Source of the DNA: Ginsengibacter hankyongi
Lineage (GTDB): Bacteria > Bacteroidota > Bacteroidia > Chitinophagales > Chitinophagaceae
DNA length: 64,000 nt
Direction: 5' to 3'
Assembly (NCBI RefSeq): GCF_008710285.1
Contig: NZ_VYQF01000003.1
Location: 372,001-436,000, forward strand
The position numbers and the translations under genes are program-made. The notes under the pieces were generated by a model that was not told where the DNA came from, ran no database searches, and worked only from the letters and a program-made list of their open reading frames with translations. Every line of letters starts with the position of its first letter. Position 1 is the first letter of the stretch. Below, one piece after another: positions 27,279 to 37,900 of the stretch.

Positions 27279-28916
27279 TTAATTATAACTACTTTTTGGC
27301 CAGAACTTAACCGGGTTCCCTGTTGTATCCTTATATTGTCCCCTCAATTTTGCTAACTCGCTCAAAAGGTCTTGAAGCACTCGTTCGTACCCGGGCTTTA
27401 CCTCCATGCCCTGCTTTATAAAGAGATTATCCATTTCGTCGGGATCCTTTTGCAGGTCAAATAGTTCCCACTCGTTTATTGTATAATAATAAATCAATTT
27501 ATATCTTTCTGTCCGGATACCATAAGCAGGCATTGCCCAATGGGGAGGAGCAAACTCATAATAATGGTAATACATTGATGTCCGCCAATCTTTAGGAATG
27601 TTTCCTTTAAAGAGAGGTACCAGACTTCTACCCTGCATATCAACCGGTATCTTTATACGTGCCATATCCAAAATGGTTGGAGCGTTATCAATATTTACCA
27701 CCCATGCGTCACTTTTGCTGTGCGGCTTAACTACACCAGGATAGCGTATCATCCAAGGAACTTTCAAAGCTTCCTCATACATAAACCGTTTATCAAACCA
27801 GCCGTGTTCCCCAAGAAAGAAACCATGATCTCCCGTGAAAACTACTATGGTATTTTCTGCTAGTCCGGATTGATCCAGGAAATCCAATAATCTTCCAATA
27901 TTGTCATCCTGAGCTTTTAGGGTTGCAAGGAAGTGCCTCATTAATTGTTGGTAACTCCACTCACGACGTTGCCTTGGCGTAAGATTCTTTGGTGGATTAA
28001 AATCCATCATATCCTGTATGCGCTGATGGGCTTCGAGCGCCGCAGCAGAACGGGTTTTATAATCATCCCAAAACGTTGCAGGTTCAGGGAAATGTGCACT
28101 ATCGAAAATATGTTCATATTTATGAGGTGGGTCAAATGGACGGTGATCACTAAAAAATTGAATCGCCATCATAAAAGGACCATCTTTCATTTCTTTTATA
28201 CCTTTAATGGCCAGGCTGGTTATATTATCGGTAACGTAGCCCGGGTAATCTTTTTCCTCTATTGTTTTACTTCCCAGGATGGGATTTTCAAAATACCCTT
28301 TCTCATTATAATAGGGACCCCCGGCACCATTTTTGAAAACAAAATAGTCGAAACCCGCTAATCCGGGATTGGCCATTTTTCCATCTTTATCTACCAAATG
28401 CCATTTACCAACAATTCCGGTTTTATAACCGTTATTCGTAAGGATTTGTGCAAAAGTCTCCTGGGTAGGATCAAAAGTACTTCTGGTAATTCCTTCAGTA
28501 GTTTCTCCAGGGTTAGATCGCATTCCATTAAGGTGACTATATTTTCCAGTAAGTAGTGTAGCCCTGCTTGGTGCGCATAAAGCGTTAGTGCAAAACGAAT
28601 TATTAAAAAGCATTCCTTCATTGGCAATACGGTCTATATTCGGAGTTTTCATGAGCGTTCCCCCGTAGCAACTTAGTACCTTTATAGGAAGACCTTCCGT
28701 AGTGATCCAGATGATATTTGGCCTCTCATTTTTTTTATTACCCATTCTTTTATTACTGATATGATTCCCCGCCAAGGCAATATTGCTGTTCGACACAATA
28801 AGCTTTTGAGTCCAACCCTTTGGTATAAAAAGAAAGGCAACTATAATAGTTATAAATAGAGCAATTACCCTGTTTGCTGGCTTTTTATCCGAAAGAATTC
28901 GTTGTTTAGTATTCAT
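27279..28916 (-). CDS. Type I sulfatase (Cys-type), secreted
   Basis: This 545-residue S1-family sulfatase has an N-terminal hydrophobic segment (IALFITIIVAFLFI), so it is probably exported to the periplasm. The formylglycine motif is intact: Cys114-Ala-Pro-Ser-Arg118 in 'CAPSRATLLTGKY'. The 'FTGDHG' metal block and C-terminal 'ERYKLIYYYTINEWELFDLQKDPDEM' segment are also present. One odd point is that the first metal pair, normally Asp-Asp, reads Glu74-Gly75 in 'WITTEGLP'. Sulfatases remove sulfate from carbohydrates. A Cys-to-formylglycine maturase is needed and is not in this window. It is the last gene of the first PUL, 296 nt after the GH28 gene. Confidence 0.87.
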   Translation of the reverse strand: MNTKQRILSDKKPANRVIALFITIIVAFLFIPKGWTQKLIVSNSNIALAGNHISNKRMGNKKNERPNIIWITTEGLPIKVLSCYGGTLMKTPNIDRIANEGMLFNNSFCTNALCAPSRATLLTGKYSHLNGMRSNPGETTEGITRSTFDPTQETFAQILTNNGYKTGIVGKWHLVDKDGKMANPGLAGFDYFVFKNGAGGPYYNEKGYFENPILGSKTIEEKDYPGYVTDNITSLAIKGIKEMKDGPFMMAIQFFSDHRPFDPPHKYEHIFDSAHFPEPATFWDDYKTRSAAALEAHQRIQDMMDFNPPKNLTPRQRREWSYQQLMRHFLATLKAQDDNIGRLLDFLDQSGLAENTIVVFTGDHGFFLGEHGWFDKRFMYEEALKVPWMIRYPGVVKPHSKSDAWVVNIDNAPTILDMARIKIPVDMQGRSLVPLFKGNIPKDWRTSMYYHYYEFAPPHWAMPAYGIRTERYKLIYYYTINEWELFDLQKDPDEMDNLFIKQGMEVKPGYERVLQDLLSELAKLRGQYKDTTGNPVKFWPKSSYN

Positions 28917-29212
28917 ATTGTAAATTTTAATGACTATGGACTATCAGTACTATGGATCATTTTTAAACCTCGTTTTATCTTAAGCAACTATTTCATTATG
29001 AGAGAAGTATTATCCCTTGTAACACCTTTAGCACTTATCACCAGGTTTGTCATTTTAAGGAAATAATGAGGTACAGCCGAGGCCTGGCTCAAAAGCAATT
29101 CATTCTTCCTTACTTTGTTTTGCTAATGAATATCTTTTATAATTGCTCGTCGATTTCGTATTCACGCCTTACTACAATTGGGGTTGCCTTTATACTTTCA
29201 ATTTCACAATAT

Positions 29213-30709
29213 TTATAAATTAATCGCTCTATTATCAATTTTATAGTTCTTTACATCGTTCAGCAAAATATCAATTTTACTGTTTTTTTTATTTAAGCTA
29301 ATATGGTTTATTAAAAGGTTCTCTACATCAACAGCAATAATTGGGAATCTCAGGTCGGGTGCTACAGAGCTTAGCGTAACATTGGACAAAGAAATGCCCT
29401 TTACATGTCTGATAAAGAATCCATAACTTGGCAAATTACCCCAAACTGTGGGCTGCGGATATCCTTTTTCATCTTCTTTCACTTTGCTGTAATCCGGACG
29501 ATATTCTCCTGGCTTTATATTTCCGGCATTCGTAATGCGGATATTATCTAAAGAAATATTTTCAATGATTGCCCCCTTAACACCCGTTATGGAAGATGAG
29601 TAATTTCCGGTAGTATAGGCTGTAACATTATTAATTTGAATATTTCTCATTTGACCAGGAGGCGGAGTGGGAGCTTCTTTATTATATTTCCGTGCCCTGT
29701 TGCCAAGTCTCACATAGATTGGACATTGCGTTCCTTCAATAACGATATTACTTACATTAATGCCATCCATTATTCCACCGTCGACAATTTCCAGTGAAAT
29801 CCCGGTAATGCCAAGTGAATCTCCAAAGAGGCGCTTTGCAGCCCTGCTTGGTTTAATTACACAATTCGAGATCGAAATATTTTTGAAACCGCCGGTAGAT
29901 TCTGTGCCGGTTTTTATCGCATTACAAAAACTGGAAACTATGCAATTAGTAATTACTACATCTTCACAAGGCGCAGGTCCGGTACTTTTTAAACAAACCG
30001 CATCATCATCAGTATCAAAAACTGAATTGGATAAAATAAATCTTCTGCATCCATCAATGTCAATCCCGTCATTATTTCTATTCGCATGATTATACACATT
30101 GATCTTATCAACCACTACATCCTCACAATCAAGATAATGCTGGTTCCAGATCCCGGAATTTCGCATATGAACTCCTTCCACCGCAATATTTTTACAAGAA
30201 ATAAAAAGGATATTACGCGGCCGCCCGTCTAAATCATTCGGCCTTGCCCCGGGACCCGGCAATAGGTTGGCGCCATTTCCATCAATAGTTCCATAACCCG
30301 TTATTGCAATATGCGAAGCCCCAAGTGCATAAATAAGGGCACGCCAGCCACCAGCATCTTTAAGAGAATGATAAATTGGTTGTGGTTGCAAAGGAAAATC
30401 TTGTCTATTTATGCTCGCAAAAAGGACAGATCCAATCTCCAAATGAAGTTCTACATTGTCTTTCAATACCAAGGTGCCCGTTTTAAAAATACCTGCTGGA
30501 ACAATTACTCTGCCACCACCGTTTTTGTAGCATGCGTCAATCGCATCGTTAATGGGAATGGTATTTAATTCATCAACTCCCGGTTTTGCCCCAAAATCCG
30601 TGATAAGAAAGTCTTTTGCAACACCTTCTTTTGCAGAGAGACATATCAATACACAGAAGAATATTTTTTGCACCATATCCTTTGTCACACTATTCGATTT
30701 CAGCTTCAT
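29213..30709 (-). CDS. Glycoside hydrolase family 28 (polygalacturonase-like)
   Basis: This 498-residue secreted right-handed beta-helix enzyme has a signal peptide (IFFCVLICLSAKEGVA), then 'FLITDFGAKPGVDELNTIPINDAI', the usual GH28 opening. The catalytic region shows 'RNNDGIDIDG' (Asp214, Asp217, Asp219) and 'FDTDDDAVCLKS' (Asp234-236). The usual Gly-His-Gly is replaced by 'CNAIKTGTES', as in GH28 relatives that act on rhamnogalacturonan-type or other uronate chains. It would cut galacturonic-acid-containing glycans. The start ATG overlaps the stop of the upstream esterase by one base (TAATG on the minus strand), indicating translational coupling. Confidence 0.87.
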   Translation of the reverse strand: MKLKSNSVTKDMVQKIFFCVLICLSAKEGVAKDFLITDFGAKPGVDELNTIPINDAIDACYKNGGGRVIVPAGIFKTGTLVLKDNVELHLEIGSVLFASINRQDFPLQPQPIYHSLKDAGGWRALIYALGASHIAITGYGTIDGNGANLLPGPGARPNDLDGRPRNILFISCKNIAVEGVHMRNSGIWNQHYLDCEDVVVDKINVYNHANRNNDGIDIDGCRRFILSNSVFDTDDDAVCLKSTGPAPCEDVVITNCIVSSFCNAIKTGTESTGGFKNISISNCVIKPSRAAKRLFGDSLGITGISLEIVDGGIMDGINVSNIVIEGTQCPIYVRLGNRARKYNKEAPTPPPGQMRNIQINNVTAYTTGNYSSSITGVKGAIIENISLDNIRITNAGNIKPGEYRPDYSKVKEDEKGYPQPTVWGNLPSYGFFIRHVKGISLSNVTLSSVAPDLRFPIIAVDVENLLINHISLNKKNSKIDILLNDVKNYKIDNRAINL

Positions 30710-32898
30710 TAATTGTTTTTTAACCAGTTTTTGAATGCGTCATTAAGTTCTTTACCCGCGATAGCAGGCAGAATTTGTAACTTATTCTCTTCGCTTTTAA
30801 ATTTATACGCAGCTTTTATCACAGATAAATCTCTGTTTATATCCTTTGAGTTACCTGTATTGCCATCGCCATCAGTAACACCTGTTAATAATAATTTTTT
30901 AGGTGCAAGGCTTCCCGCTAAATCAGGAAGGTCATACACTCCAATAGAACCGGCAACGGTACTTTGAATAAAGTGAGGGTCATAATGTTCATTCAAAACG
31001 ATTGACCGGTAAGAGGAATAAGGACTTATAAGGGCGACCTTTTGGATGTCTTTATCAAATGCAGCAGCATGTAATAGAAGAGGTGACATTTGATTTTTGG
31101 CCACTCCGTAAATTTCTTTAAAATGCAGGTCATTCTTTACAATGTTAGTTAGCTTTATCACGTCTCCGGCTTGAATTCCTACTATACTTCTGCCAATGTC
31201 CATGGCGGCAAACCATAAATTATAAGAAACGCTGTCAATATATGAATCTCCCCGAAATACTCCCGGGCCCAACTCTCCTGTGCCAATTATATCCGGTGCC
31301 AGTACAGTAACTCCGTTTTGGGCAAACCACTCCATTTCTCCGCCAACTGCAATGTCTGCTGCTTTACCATCAGGATTAAGATAGATCACCGCCTTATTTC
31401 CCCTTTCATTTGGCTTTAATAACAAGTAAGGGATCATATAATTCCCCTCGCCTTTTACAAGATATTTTTCTATAACATATCCCTCACGTTGAATTCTTCC
31501 GGCAAAGATTGTATTCTCGATTGGTGCCGGTTCTGTAAACCCTGAAAGCTTTTTAGCAGATTGCACAATCACATTCAAATATTGGGGCATACTTTTTCGG
31601 TTAATGTCTAACTGGTGCATTTCCCTTTCCGCGTCTTTATAATTTAAACTAAAAGCGGTCTCGCTGTTTAAAGCAGTACAAACCTGGCCGGTTTTTGTAA
31701 CCTGCAATTCTTCACTGCTTTGGGGTTTTACATTCAAATCGGCTGAATCCCCGGGATGGTTAAATACTCTTTCAAAAAACGCATACATTGATTCTCTGTT
31801 TTTCTTTGTGGAAGCATGTGGCGCATCGTCCATTACCATTTGAAAATTTTCAGGTTTGCCATAAGCATTATATATCCTGTCCACTTCTTTTTTTGTCTCT
31901 AACGCTCCTTGAATGGGAAACATATCCCTTGAGGTTGTAAGCATTAGAAGTGGTTTTGGAGCACGAACTTCTAATAAGTCTGCCATATCAAGACCACGCT
32001 TAATCTGATACAGGAAGTTTTGTTCCGCGTCCTGCGGTCCCATTGATTCAAACAGCCTGGTAAAATTGGTAATATAATTTTCCGGAGCAGCTGCCTTTAT
32101 TCTTTCATCAAATGCAGCAATGTAGGCACTTTGAGTACCACCACCCGATCGTCCGGTAATTCCGATCCGCTTTGGATCGACTTCCTTTCTCGTCAGTAAA
32201 TAATCTACCGCCCTTATGCCATCCCATATAAAGTTTCGGGCAAGGTTATTGCCGGTTACAAAAAGTTGGGCGCCTGCATATGAGTGTTCATATGATGGCC
32301 ATGGAAATTTGGATTTGTTAGTTTCAGCATTGTAATATTGAAGCCGTTCTCCCTGTCCAATTGGGTCAAAAGCAAAGACGATGAATCCTTTTTTTACCAG
32401 GTTAATAATAATATTTTGATAACCACGGTACCCTTTATCCGTATGTCCGCTGCAATAAATGATTGCGGGAATTTTCGCTTCCTCTTTTACTCCCATAGGA
32501 ATGAATAATCCGGCTGTGACATAATATCCCGGCTGGGATTCATACACAATATTCTCCAGGCGATAATCCCCTTCATCAAACGATTTGGTAATCTTTGCGT
32601 TCAAAGGTGTCTTCGGAGGGAAATTGCCAACCGATTCCTGGAGTGTTTTTTGTATCCATTTCTGTCTTTGTTGCCATCCACTTAAAGAACTGATTTTTGA
32701 AACTGTTTCATTGCGACGATCAATGTCTTGATATGCCTGCCCTGCAATATATCGATACAGAGAATTAGGCGCATCACTATACATCATCCAATGTTGGGTT
32801 CCTCTTATTCCGTCAAAGTCCTTTTGCGCATCGATGTCATTGTTTAATAATAACAAGACTGCAAATGAAAGCACACAAATTTTTAAAATCTTTTTCAT
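30709..32898 (-). CDS. Tandem alpha/beta-hydrolase esterase (acetyl-xylan-esterase-like)
   Basis: This 729-residue secreted protein (signal peptide ILKICVLSFAVLLLLNNDIDA) has two alpha/beta-hydrolase modules. The first (about 90-390) has an intact triad: Ser251 in 'GITGRSGGG', a likely acid Asp325 in 'TTSRDMF' and His361 in 'DDAPHAS'. The second (about 460-729) keeps the fold but reads Gly598-Val-Ala600-Lys-Asn where the nucleophile elbow should be, so it is probably not catalytic. Related proteins remove acyl or methyl esters from plant cell-wall glycans. It is translationally coupled to the GH28 gene. The substrate ester is not known. Confidence 0.8.
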   Translation of the reverse strand: MKKILKICVLSFAVLLLLNNDIDAQKDFDGIRGTQHWMMYSDAPNSLYRYIAGQAYQDIDRRNETVSKISSLSGWQQRQKWIQKTLQESVGNFPPKTPLNAKITKSFDEGDYRLENIVYESQPGYYVTAGLFIPMGVKEEAKIPAIIYCSGHTDKGYRGYQNIIINLVKKGFIVFAFDPIGQGERLQYYNAETNKSKFPWPSYEHSYAGAQLFVTGNNLARNFIWDGIRAVDYLLTRKEVDPKRIGITGRSGGGTQSAYIAAFDERIKAAAPENYITNFTRLFESMGPQDAEQNFLYQIKRGLDMADLLEVRAPKPLLMLTTSRDMFPIQGALETKKEVDRIYNAYGKPENFQMVMDDAPHASTKKNRESMYAFFERVFNHPGDSADLNVKPQSSEELQVTKTGQVCTALNSETAFSLNYKDAEREMHQLDINRKSMPQYLNVIVQSAKKLSGFTEPAPIENTIFAGRIQREGYVIEKYLVKGEGNYMIPYLLLKPNERGNKAVIYLNPDGKAADIAVGGEMEWFAQNGVTVLAPDIIGTGELGPGVFRGDSYIDSVSYNLWFAAMDIGRSIVGIQAGDVIKLTNIVKNDLHFKEIYGVAKNQMSPLLLHAAAFDKDIQKVALISPYSSYRSIVLNEHYDPHFIQSTVAGSIGVYDLPDLAGSLAPKKLLLTGVTDGDGNTGNSKDINRDLSVIKAAYKFKSEENKLQILPAIAGKELNDAFKNWLKNN

Positions 32899-33262
32899 TG
32901 TTTAGACTTTTGTTAATCAATTTTACTTGCAGAAAAGGCATCGGCAACCGGCAGTGTTTTGGGGTGTTGAACGCCTATCTCAGTTTTTTAATATCTTATG
33001 AAGATTTTGAAAAGGATGCTGGTTTCGCGGAGCCATCTTTTAATTCAACTCTTCCTTGGTGCAAATAATGAAACGCTAGCACAACCCAAGGCAAGACCGC
33101 TGCTATAGCGTGTTATCTTGTTAGGCAATGTTGACTGGCAAATGATCCCGGGAGGCCATTTAATAATAGGAATTTTCTTCCTAAAAAAATCTTACATATT
33201 TCTCCTAAACGGGTCCTTCTGACTCCAGCCAAAATCAGGCATACACTAATTGCTGAACAGAT
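32899..33262. other. 364-nt gap between SusD and the esterase gene
   Basis: The stretch separates the SusCD pair from the esterase-GH28 unit on the minus strand. No gene with a recognisable product and no strong terminator were found; it probably holds the promoter or leader of the esterase operon. Confidence 0.4.
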
Positions 33263-34933
33263 TTAATATCCCGGGTTTTGTATTAGTTTAGTATCCTTAT
33301 CTATCTCTGATTGCGGTATCGGGACTAAATAATTCTTACTATTAAAATGTCTTTGTTCAACTGTAAATATTTTATAGTTTTTGTTTCCATTTGCATCTTT
33401 TGTTATCAACATTCCTTTAGCGGGCACATTTAATACAATCGGCGCAATTTCCCAACGCCGAACATCAAAATAGCGATGCCCTTCAAAAGCAAACTCTATA
33501 AAATCTTCATTCTCTAACCGTTTTAAAAGAGCATCCCCGCTTTCAGTAACGGGAGGCATATTTACACCTGGCCTGTTTCTTACCAGATTAATGTATTCTC
33601 TGCATATATCTTCGTTGCCCAGGTGAAATTCTGCTTCAGCGTAATTAAGCAACATTTCTGCATAGCGAACAAAAGGCCATTGAGGATCACTCGCATTCGT
33701 ATAACTTGGATTAGTGATGGACTCATCTATATACTTTCTTGCGTAATACCCGGTTTCACTGGTATTCCACGGAGAAAGAGCCCCGTCTTTAGAATCCTTC
33801 CCGCCGGGCAGAAATGTTTCAATTTGCCTGCCTTTAAAAGGGGCCCCATCGTATAAAATCGTGGCATAAAAACGTGGATCGCGGTTCACATATGGATCCT
33901 GCGGATTATATGCCGGATCATCTGCAGGAAGTTTTCCGTTGACTGTTTCGTACTGATCTACCAAATTTTGTAAAGGTTCAATCTGTCCGTATCCATTAAA
34001 TCCGTTTGAGTAAAAACGTAATTCAATACCAACTCCCTCCGGGTCCGCGATATGATTAAATGGCCTCGCCCAAATCATCTCAGAATTAAAAGCATTGGAA
34101 GACAGAAACATTTTTTTATAATCAGGATAGAGCTGGTATTTATTCAAATCAATAACCGCCTTTGCAGCGTCTGCAGCCTTTTGCCATTTTGAAAGATCAT
34201 TTTGAGGATTATTTAAAGGGCTGGCAGCGTATAGTAATACTCTTGACTTGATAGCCATTGCAGCTCCTTTTGTGATTCTGCCTTGATCCTTGGCGGTATA
34301 AGCCAAGGGTAATAGATTGATGGCTTCGTCCAGTTCTTTAGTAACAAAATCCATACATTCCTCATAGGTGTTTCTTGGCAAATCAAAACTGTCGTTTAAG
34401 GTAAATGGTTGGGTAATCAGGGGTACTCCTCCAAAAAAACTGGTTAGCCTGAAATATGAAAAGGCTCTCAGGGTTTTAACCTCGCCAATCATCCTGTTCT
34501 TTGTGGCAGTATCAATTTGTGCATCCTTTGCGTTAGACAGGAAAATATTGCATTGAGTAATACATTTATAATACCCGGGGTCTGCAGAAGTTCCTATCCA
34601 ATAATCAAGGGGACCTAAACCTGATGGTGTAATGTTTCCACTGTTTATTACACTATAAGCGGTAGCACCCCTGGCCTTGCTTTCATCAGAAATGCAAAAC
34701 AACCGCCTGCTGTTAAACTGAAATCCATGGGGCAATATCCTATAAGTATTGCTTATATACGCATCCATTAAAGATGCATCAGTCCATACTACATCAGCTG
34801 ATAATGCATTTAATGGTTTTGTTTCCAAAACATTCTTTTTGCAGGAAAAAAGTTGCACGCTTAGTATCAGTAAAAGAACGTTTTTAAAGTCTATTTTAAT
34901 TGCTTTGTATAGAAAGCTGGATTTGTTCTTCAT
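33263..34933 (-). CDS. SusD/RagB-family glycan-binding lipoprotein (PUL A)
   Basis: This 556-residue outer-membrane lipoprotein has lipobox 'SVQLFSC' (Cys31). It has the TPR-like SusD fold, with typical blocks 'KNRMIGEVKTLRAFSYFRLTSFFGGVPLIT', 'KGAAMAIKSRVLLYAASPLNNP' and the closing 'RYAEMLLNYAEAEFHLGNEDICREYINLVRNRPG...RWEIAPIVL...YLVPIPQSEIDKDTKLIQNPGY'. SusD captures the glycan and passes it to the partner SusC, whose gene lies 13 nt upstream. Length is normal. Substrate is not predictable from sequence alone. Confidence 0.93.
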   Translation of the reverse strand: MKNKSSFLYKAIKIDFKNVLLLILSVQLFSCKKNVLETKPLNALSADVVWTDASLMDAYISNTYRILPHGFQFNSRRLFCISDESKARGATAYSVINSGNITPSGLGPLDYWIGTSADPGYYKCITQCNIFLSNAKDAQIDTATKNRMIGEVKTLRAFSYFRLTSFFGGVPLITQPFTLNDSFDLPRNTYEECMDFVTKELDEAINLLPLAYTAKDQGRITKGAAMAIKSRVLLYAASPLNNPQNDLSKWQKAADAAKAVIDLNKYQLYPDYKKMFLSSNAFNSEMIWARPFNHIADPEGVGIELRFYSNGFNGYGQIEPLQNLVDQYETVNGKLPADDPAYNPQDPYVNRDPRFYATILYDGAPFKGRQIETFLPGGKDSKDGALSPWNTSETGYYARKYIDESITNPSYTNASDPQWPFVRYAEMLLNYAEAEFHLGNEDICREYINLVRNRPGVNMPPVTESGDALLKRLENEDFIEFAFEGHRYFDVRRWEIAPIVLNVPAKGMLITKDANGNKNYKIFTVEQRHFNSKNYLVPIPQSEIDKDTKLIQNPGY

Positions 34934-34946
34934 TACAATGTTATGT

Positions 34947-37900
34947 TTAAAAAGTGATGTTAATTCCTAAATTATATATCCTGCTTTGCGGGTAAAAAAA
35001 TCCGTCAGGATCATTTGTTTCAGGATCGAATAATTTCATTTTAGAAAAGGTTAGAAGATTACTTCCGTTAATATATATCCTGGCTCCTTCAAGTCTTACT
35101 TTGGACAATAGAGCATGAGGTAAATCGTAACCTAATTCTAACGTTTTTAACCGCATAAAAGAGGTGTTATACAACCAAAAAGTCGAAGCAAGAGAATTTA
35201 CCCCTGATTGTTGGGGTAAGGTGGGATATTTAGAGTTCATGCTTCCTTCTGTATAACGGTTATCCAATAGATCTTGTAATGCGTTATACCCTAATAACGC
35301 CTGGAAACGGAATGGTTGCCATACTTTAGACGCTCCTGCAAAATTTGCGAAGAGGGAAAAGGCATGATAATCTATTGATACATTAAAGCCATAAGTGATT
35401 TGTGGCGTATTCGTTTGATCTAATCTTACCATATCAGCAGAGCTAATAACGCCATCGCCATTTACGTCTTTGTATTTCAGGTCTCCCACCTTCGTACCAG
35501 GGTAAACAGGTATCTTATCCAGTTCTGCCTGGGTTCTGATGATACCCGTGCTTATATAATATTGGTTGGCTCCAATTGCATGGCCTTCTGCTTTTTGCCA
35601 TTGCGGAACATTAGAAGCTTCACTGATGTCAATAACTTTGTTACTTGCATAGGCAAAGTTTCCGGCAATCCTGTACGAAAAACTTCTGATACTTTTTGAA
35701 TGGGATAATTCAATTTCAAAGCCCTTATTTTCTACTATGCCAATATTTTCGTTTGGCAATGAAAGGCCAGTAAAATTAGGTATCGCAAGACTCCTGGTGG
35801 CTAATATGTTTGATCTTCTCTGTCTGAACAAATCAGCGGAAAAACCAAATAAACCATGCCATAAAGTACCGTCCAAACCAACATTGCTAATTGTAGCAAC
35901 TTCCCAGGTAACGTTTGGATTGGGAGTTACACCAGCCGTTAAACCGAGCGATTGTGCGGTAGGGTTGCCAAAATTATAACCTCTGCTTGTAAGATTATAT
36001 AATTGGAGAAACTGGAAAGCTGCAATACGGTCATTCCCTATCTGGCCAATAGATGCCCTTAATTTCAAATTATCAATAAAACTTAATCTATTTTTTATAA
36101 AGCTCTCATCTGATAATTTCCAGGCAACAGAGAGGCCCGGAAAAAAGCCATACCTGCTTCCTTTACGAAAATTGGAAGAGCCATCATATCTGTAATTAAA
36201 ATCGAGCAGGTACTTCCCTTTAAAATCATAATGAATGCGGCCGAACAGGTTCTTTCTGCCTTCTTCCGAAGCACTTCCATCGGTTTGTTGATTTATTAAA
36301 CTTCCCGCAAACAGTTGATCCAGCTGATCTGAAATAAAATTTCTTCTAAAGGCAGAAAAGTTAAGCGATGTACCCTGAGATTGTTCAACAGCAATAAAAG
36401 TATTTAAATAATGATTATTAAATCTCTTATCATATCTTAAGCGCAGGTTTATTAAGCCATTCTTGTCATTTTCAAATCCTTGTTCCAATTGAGGATTTAC
36501 GATTCCCCCGCCGGTTAGAGCATTATACGTATTAGTGGATTTATCATAACTATAATCAGTCCATGGCTTCTGCCAATTTTTATCTAAGACATTTACGTTG
36601 CGATAATTAAAATACCCATCAACACCTAAGCCATCCACCCAGGGTATCTCTATATCAAAACTTACTTTTGCTGAAAAACGCTGGATCATATGATTATTAT
36701 TTCCCGTAGCATCAGAAACCATTAAAATCGGATTCTCAGCCCTTTCTACCCCTGAAGAAGGCAGTCCGTTAGAATAGAAGACAGGCATAAAAGGGAGGTT
36801 ATTATTCAACGCCTGGAAAGTTTCTTTGGTACTAAATGCAGGATAATTGCCCTCGTCGATTCCACCATTTACATCCAGGGCAACCTTTATATATTTGTTT
36901 ACCTGGGCATCTAGATTTGAGCGAAGGGAGGAAGTTTTGAAATTAGTGCTGCCGTTTTTGAAAATACTATTTTGATTGGAATAAGAGCCGGAAACCATAT
37001 ACTTTATATCTTTACTTCCTCCCCTCATGCTAAGGTTGTGCTGACTTTGTGAACTGCTTTTCTTTAATACTTCATCAAACCAGTTTACATTAGGATAATT
37101 GAGCGGATCATTGCCATCTTCAAATTTTTTTATCTCATCCTCAGTATACTTCGGTGTTTGCCCTTGTTTGATTAATATCTCATTGAAGTACCTTGCGAGG
37201 CTTGCAGAATTGGCCATTTTAGGTACCTGGGTTGGCTCATTAACACCCTGATTAAAGGTGTAACTTATCGTTGGCTTTCCTAACCTTCCCCTTTTAGTGG
37301 TGATTAGTATAACCCCATTTGCTGCCTCCGAACCATAAATAGCCGCAGAAGCATCTTTTAAAACAGAAATAGATTCAACATCATTGGGATTTATATGTTC
37401 CCAACCCGATGCATTTTGGATACCATCCACTACCACCAAAGGATTATTGTTACCGGTAGTATTTCTGCCCCTGATAAAAATTACAGCAGCATCTTTTCCG
37501 GGTTCTCCTGTTACATTTTTTGTAACAACGCCCGGAAGCATTCCCGTAATGGAATTGGTAAGGCTCACCGTAGGAGTTCTTGTCAACTCTTTACCGCTTA
37601 CGCTTACTACCGCCCCGGTTAAATTTTGTCTATTCACTTTTCCATAACCCACAACTACTACTTCATTTAATCCCGCCAGTTCCTCCTTCAGGTTAATTGT
37701 TATTTCGGTTTCCTTGCCAACCTTCAGTCTTTTGGTTTGATATCCAACACTGGTAATATCAAGTACCAGGTTTTTATTATTATCAGGAGCAGTTAGCGTA
37801 AAGCGGCCATCGCTGTCAGTTGAAGTTCCAGTTTTAGTTCCAGCTATCATGACTGATACATTTTGTAAGGGCTCTCCCCTTTCATTCAAAACTCTCCCAT

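Noticed and set aside
29120-29212. An open frame past the GH28 stop that reads as charged protein sequence (ATPIVVRREYEIDEQL)
   Set aside because: It is in another frame than the GH28 gene, has no start of its own, and GH28 homologues I know do not end this way. A frameshift near the GH28 end was considered but is not supported.
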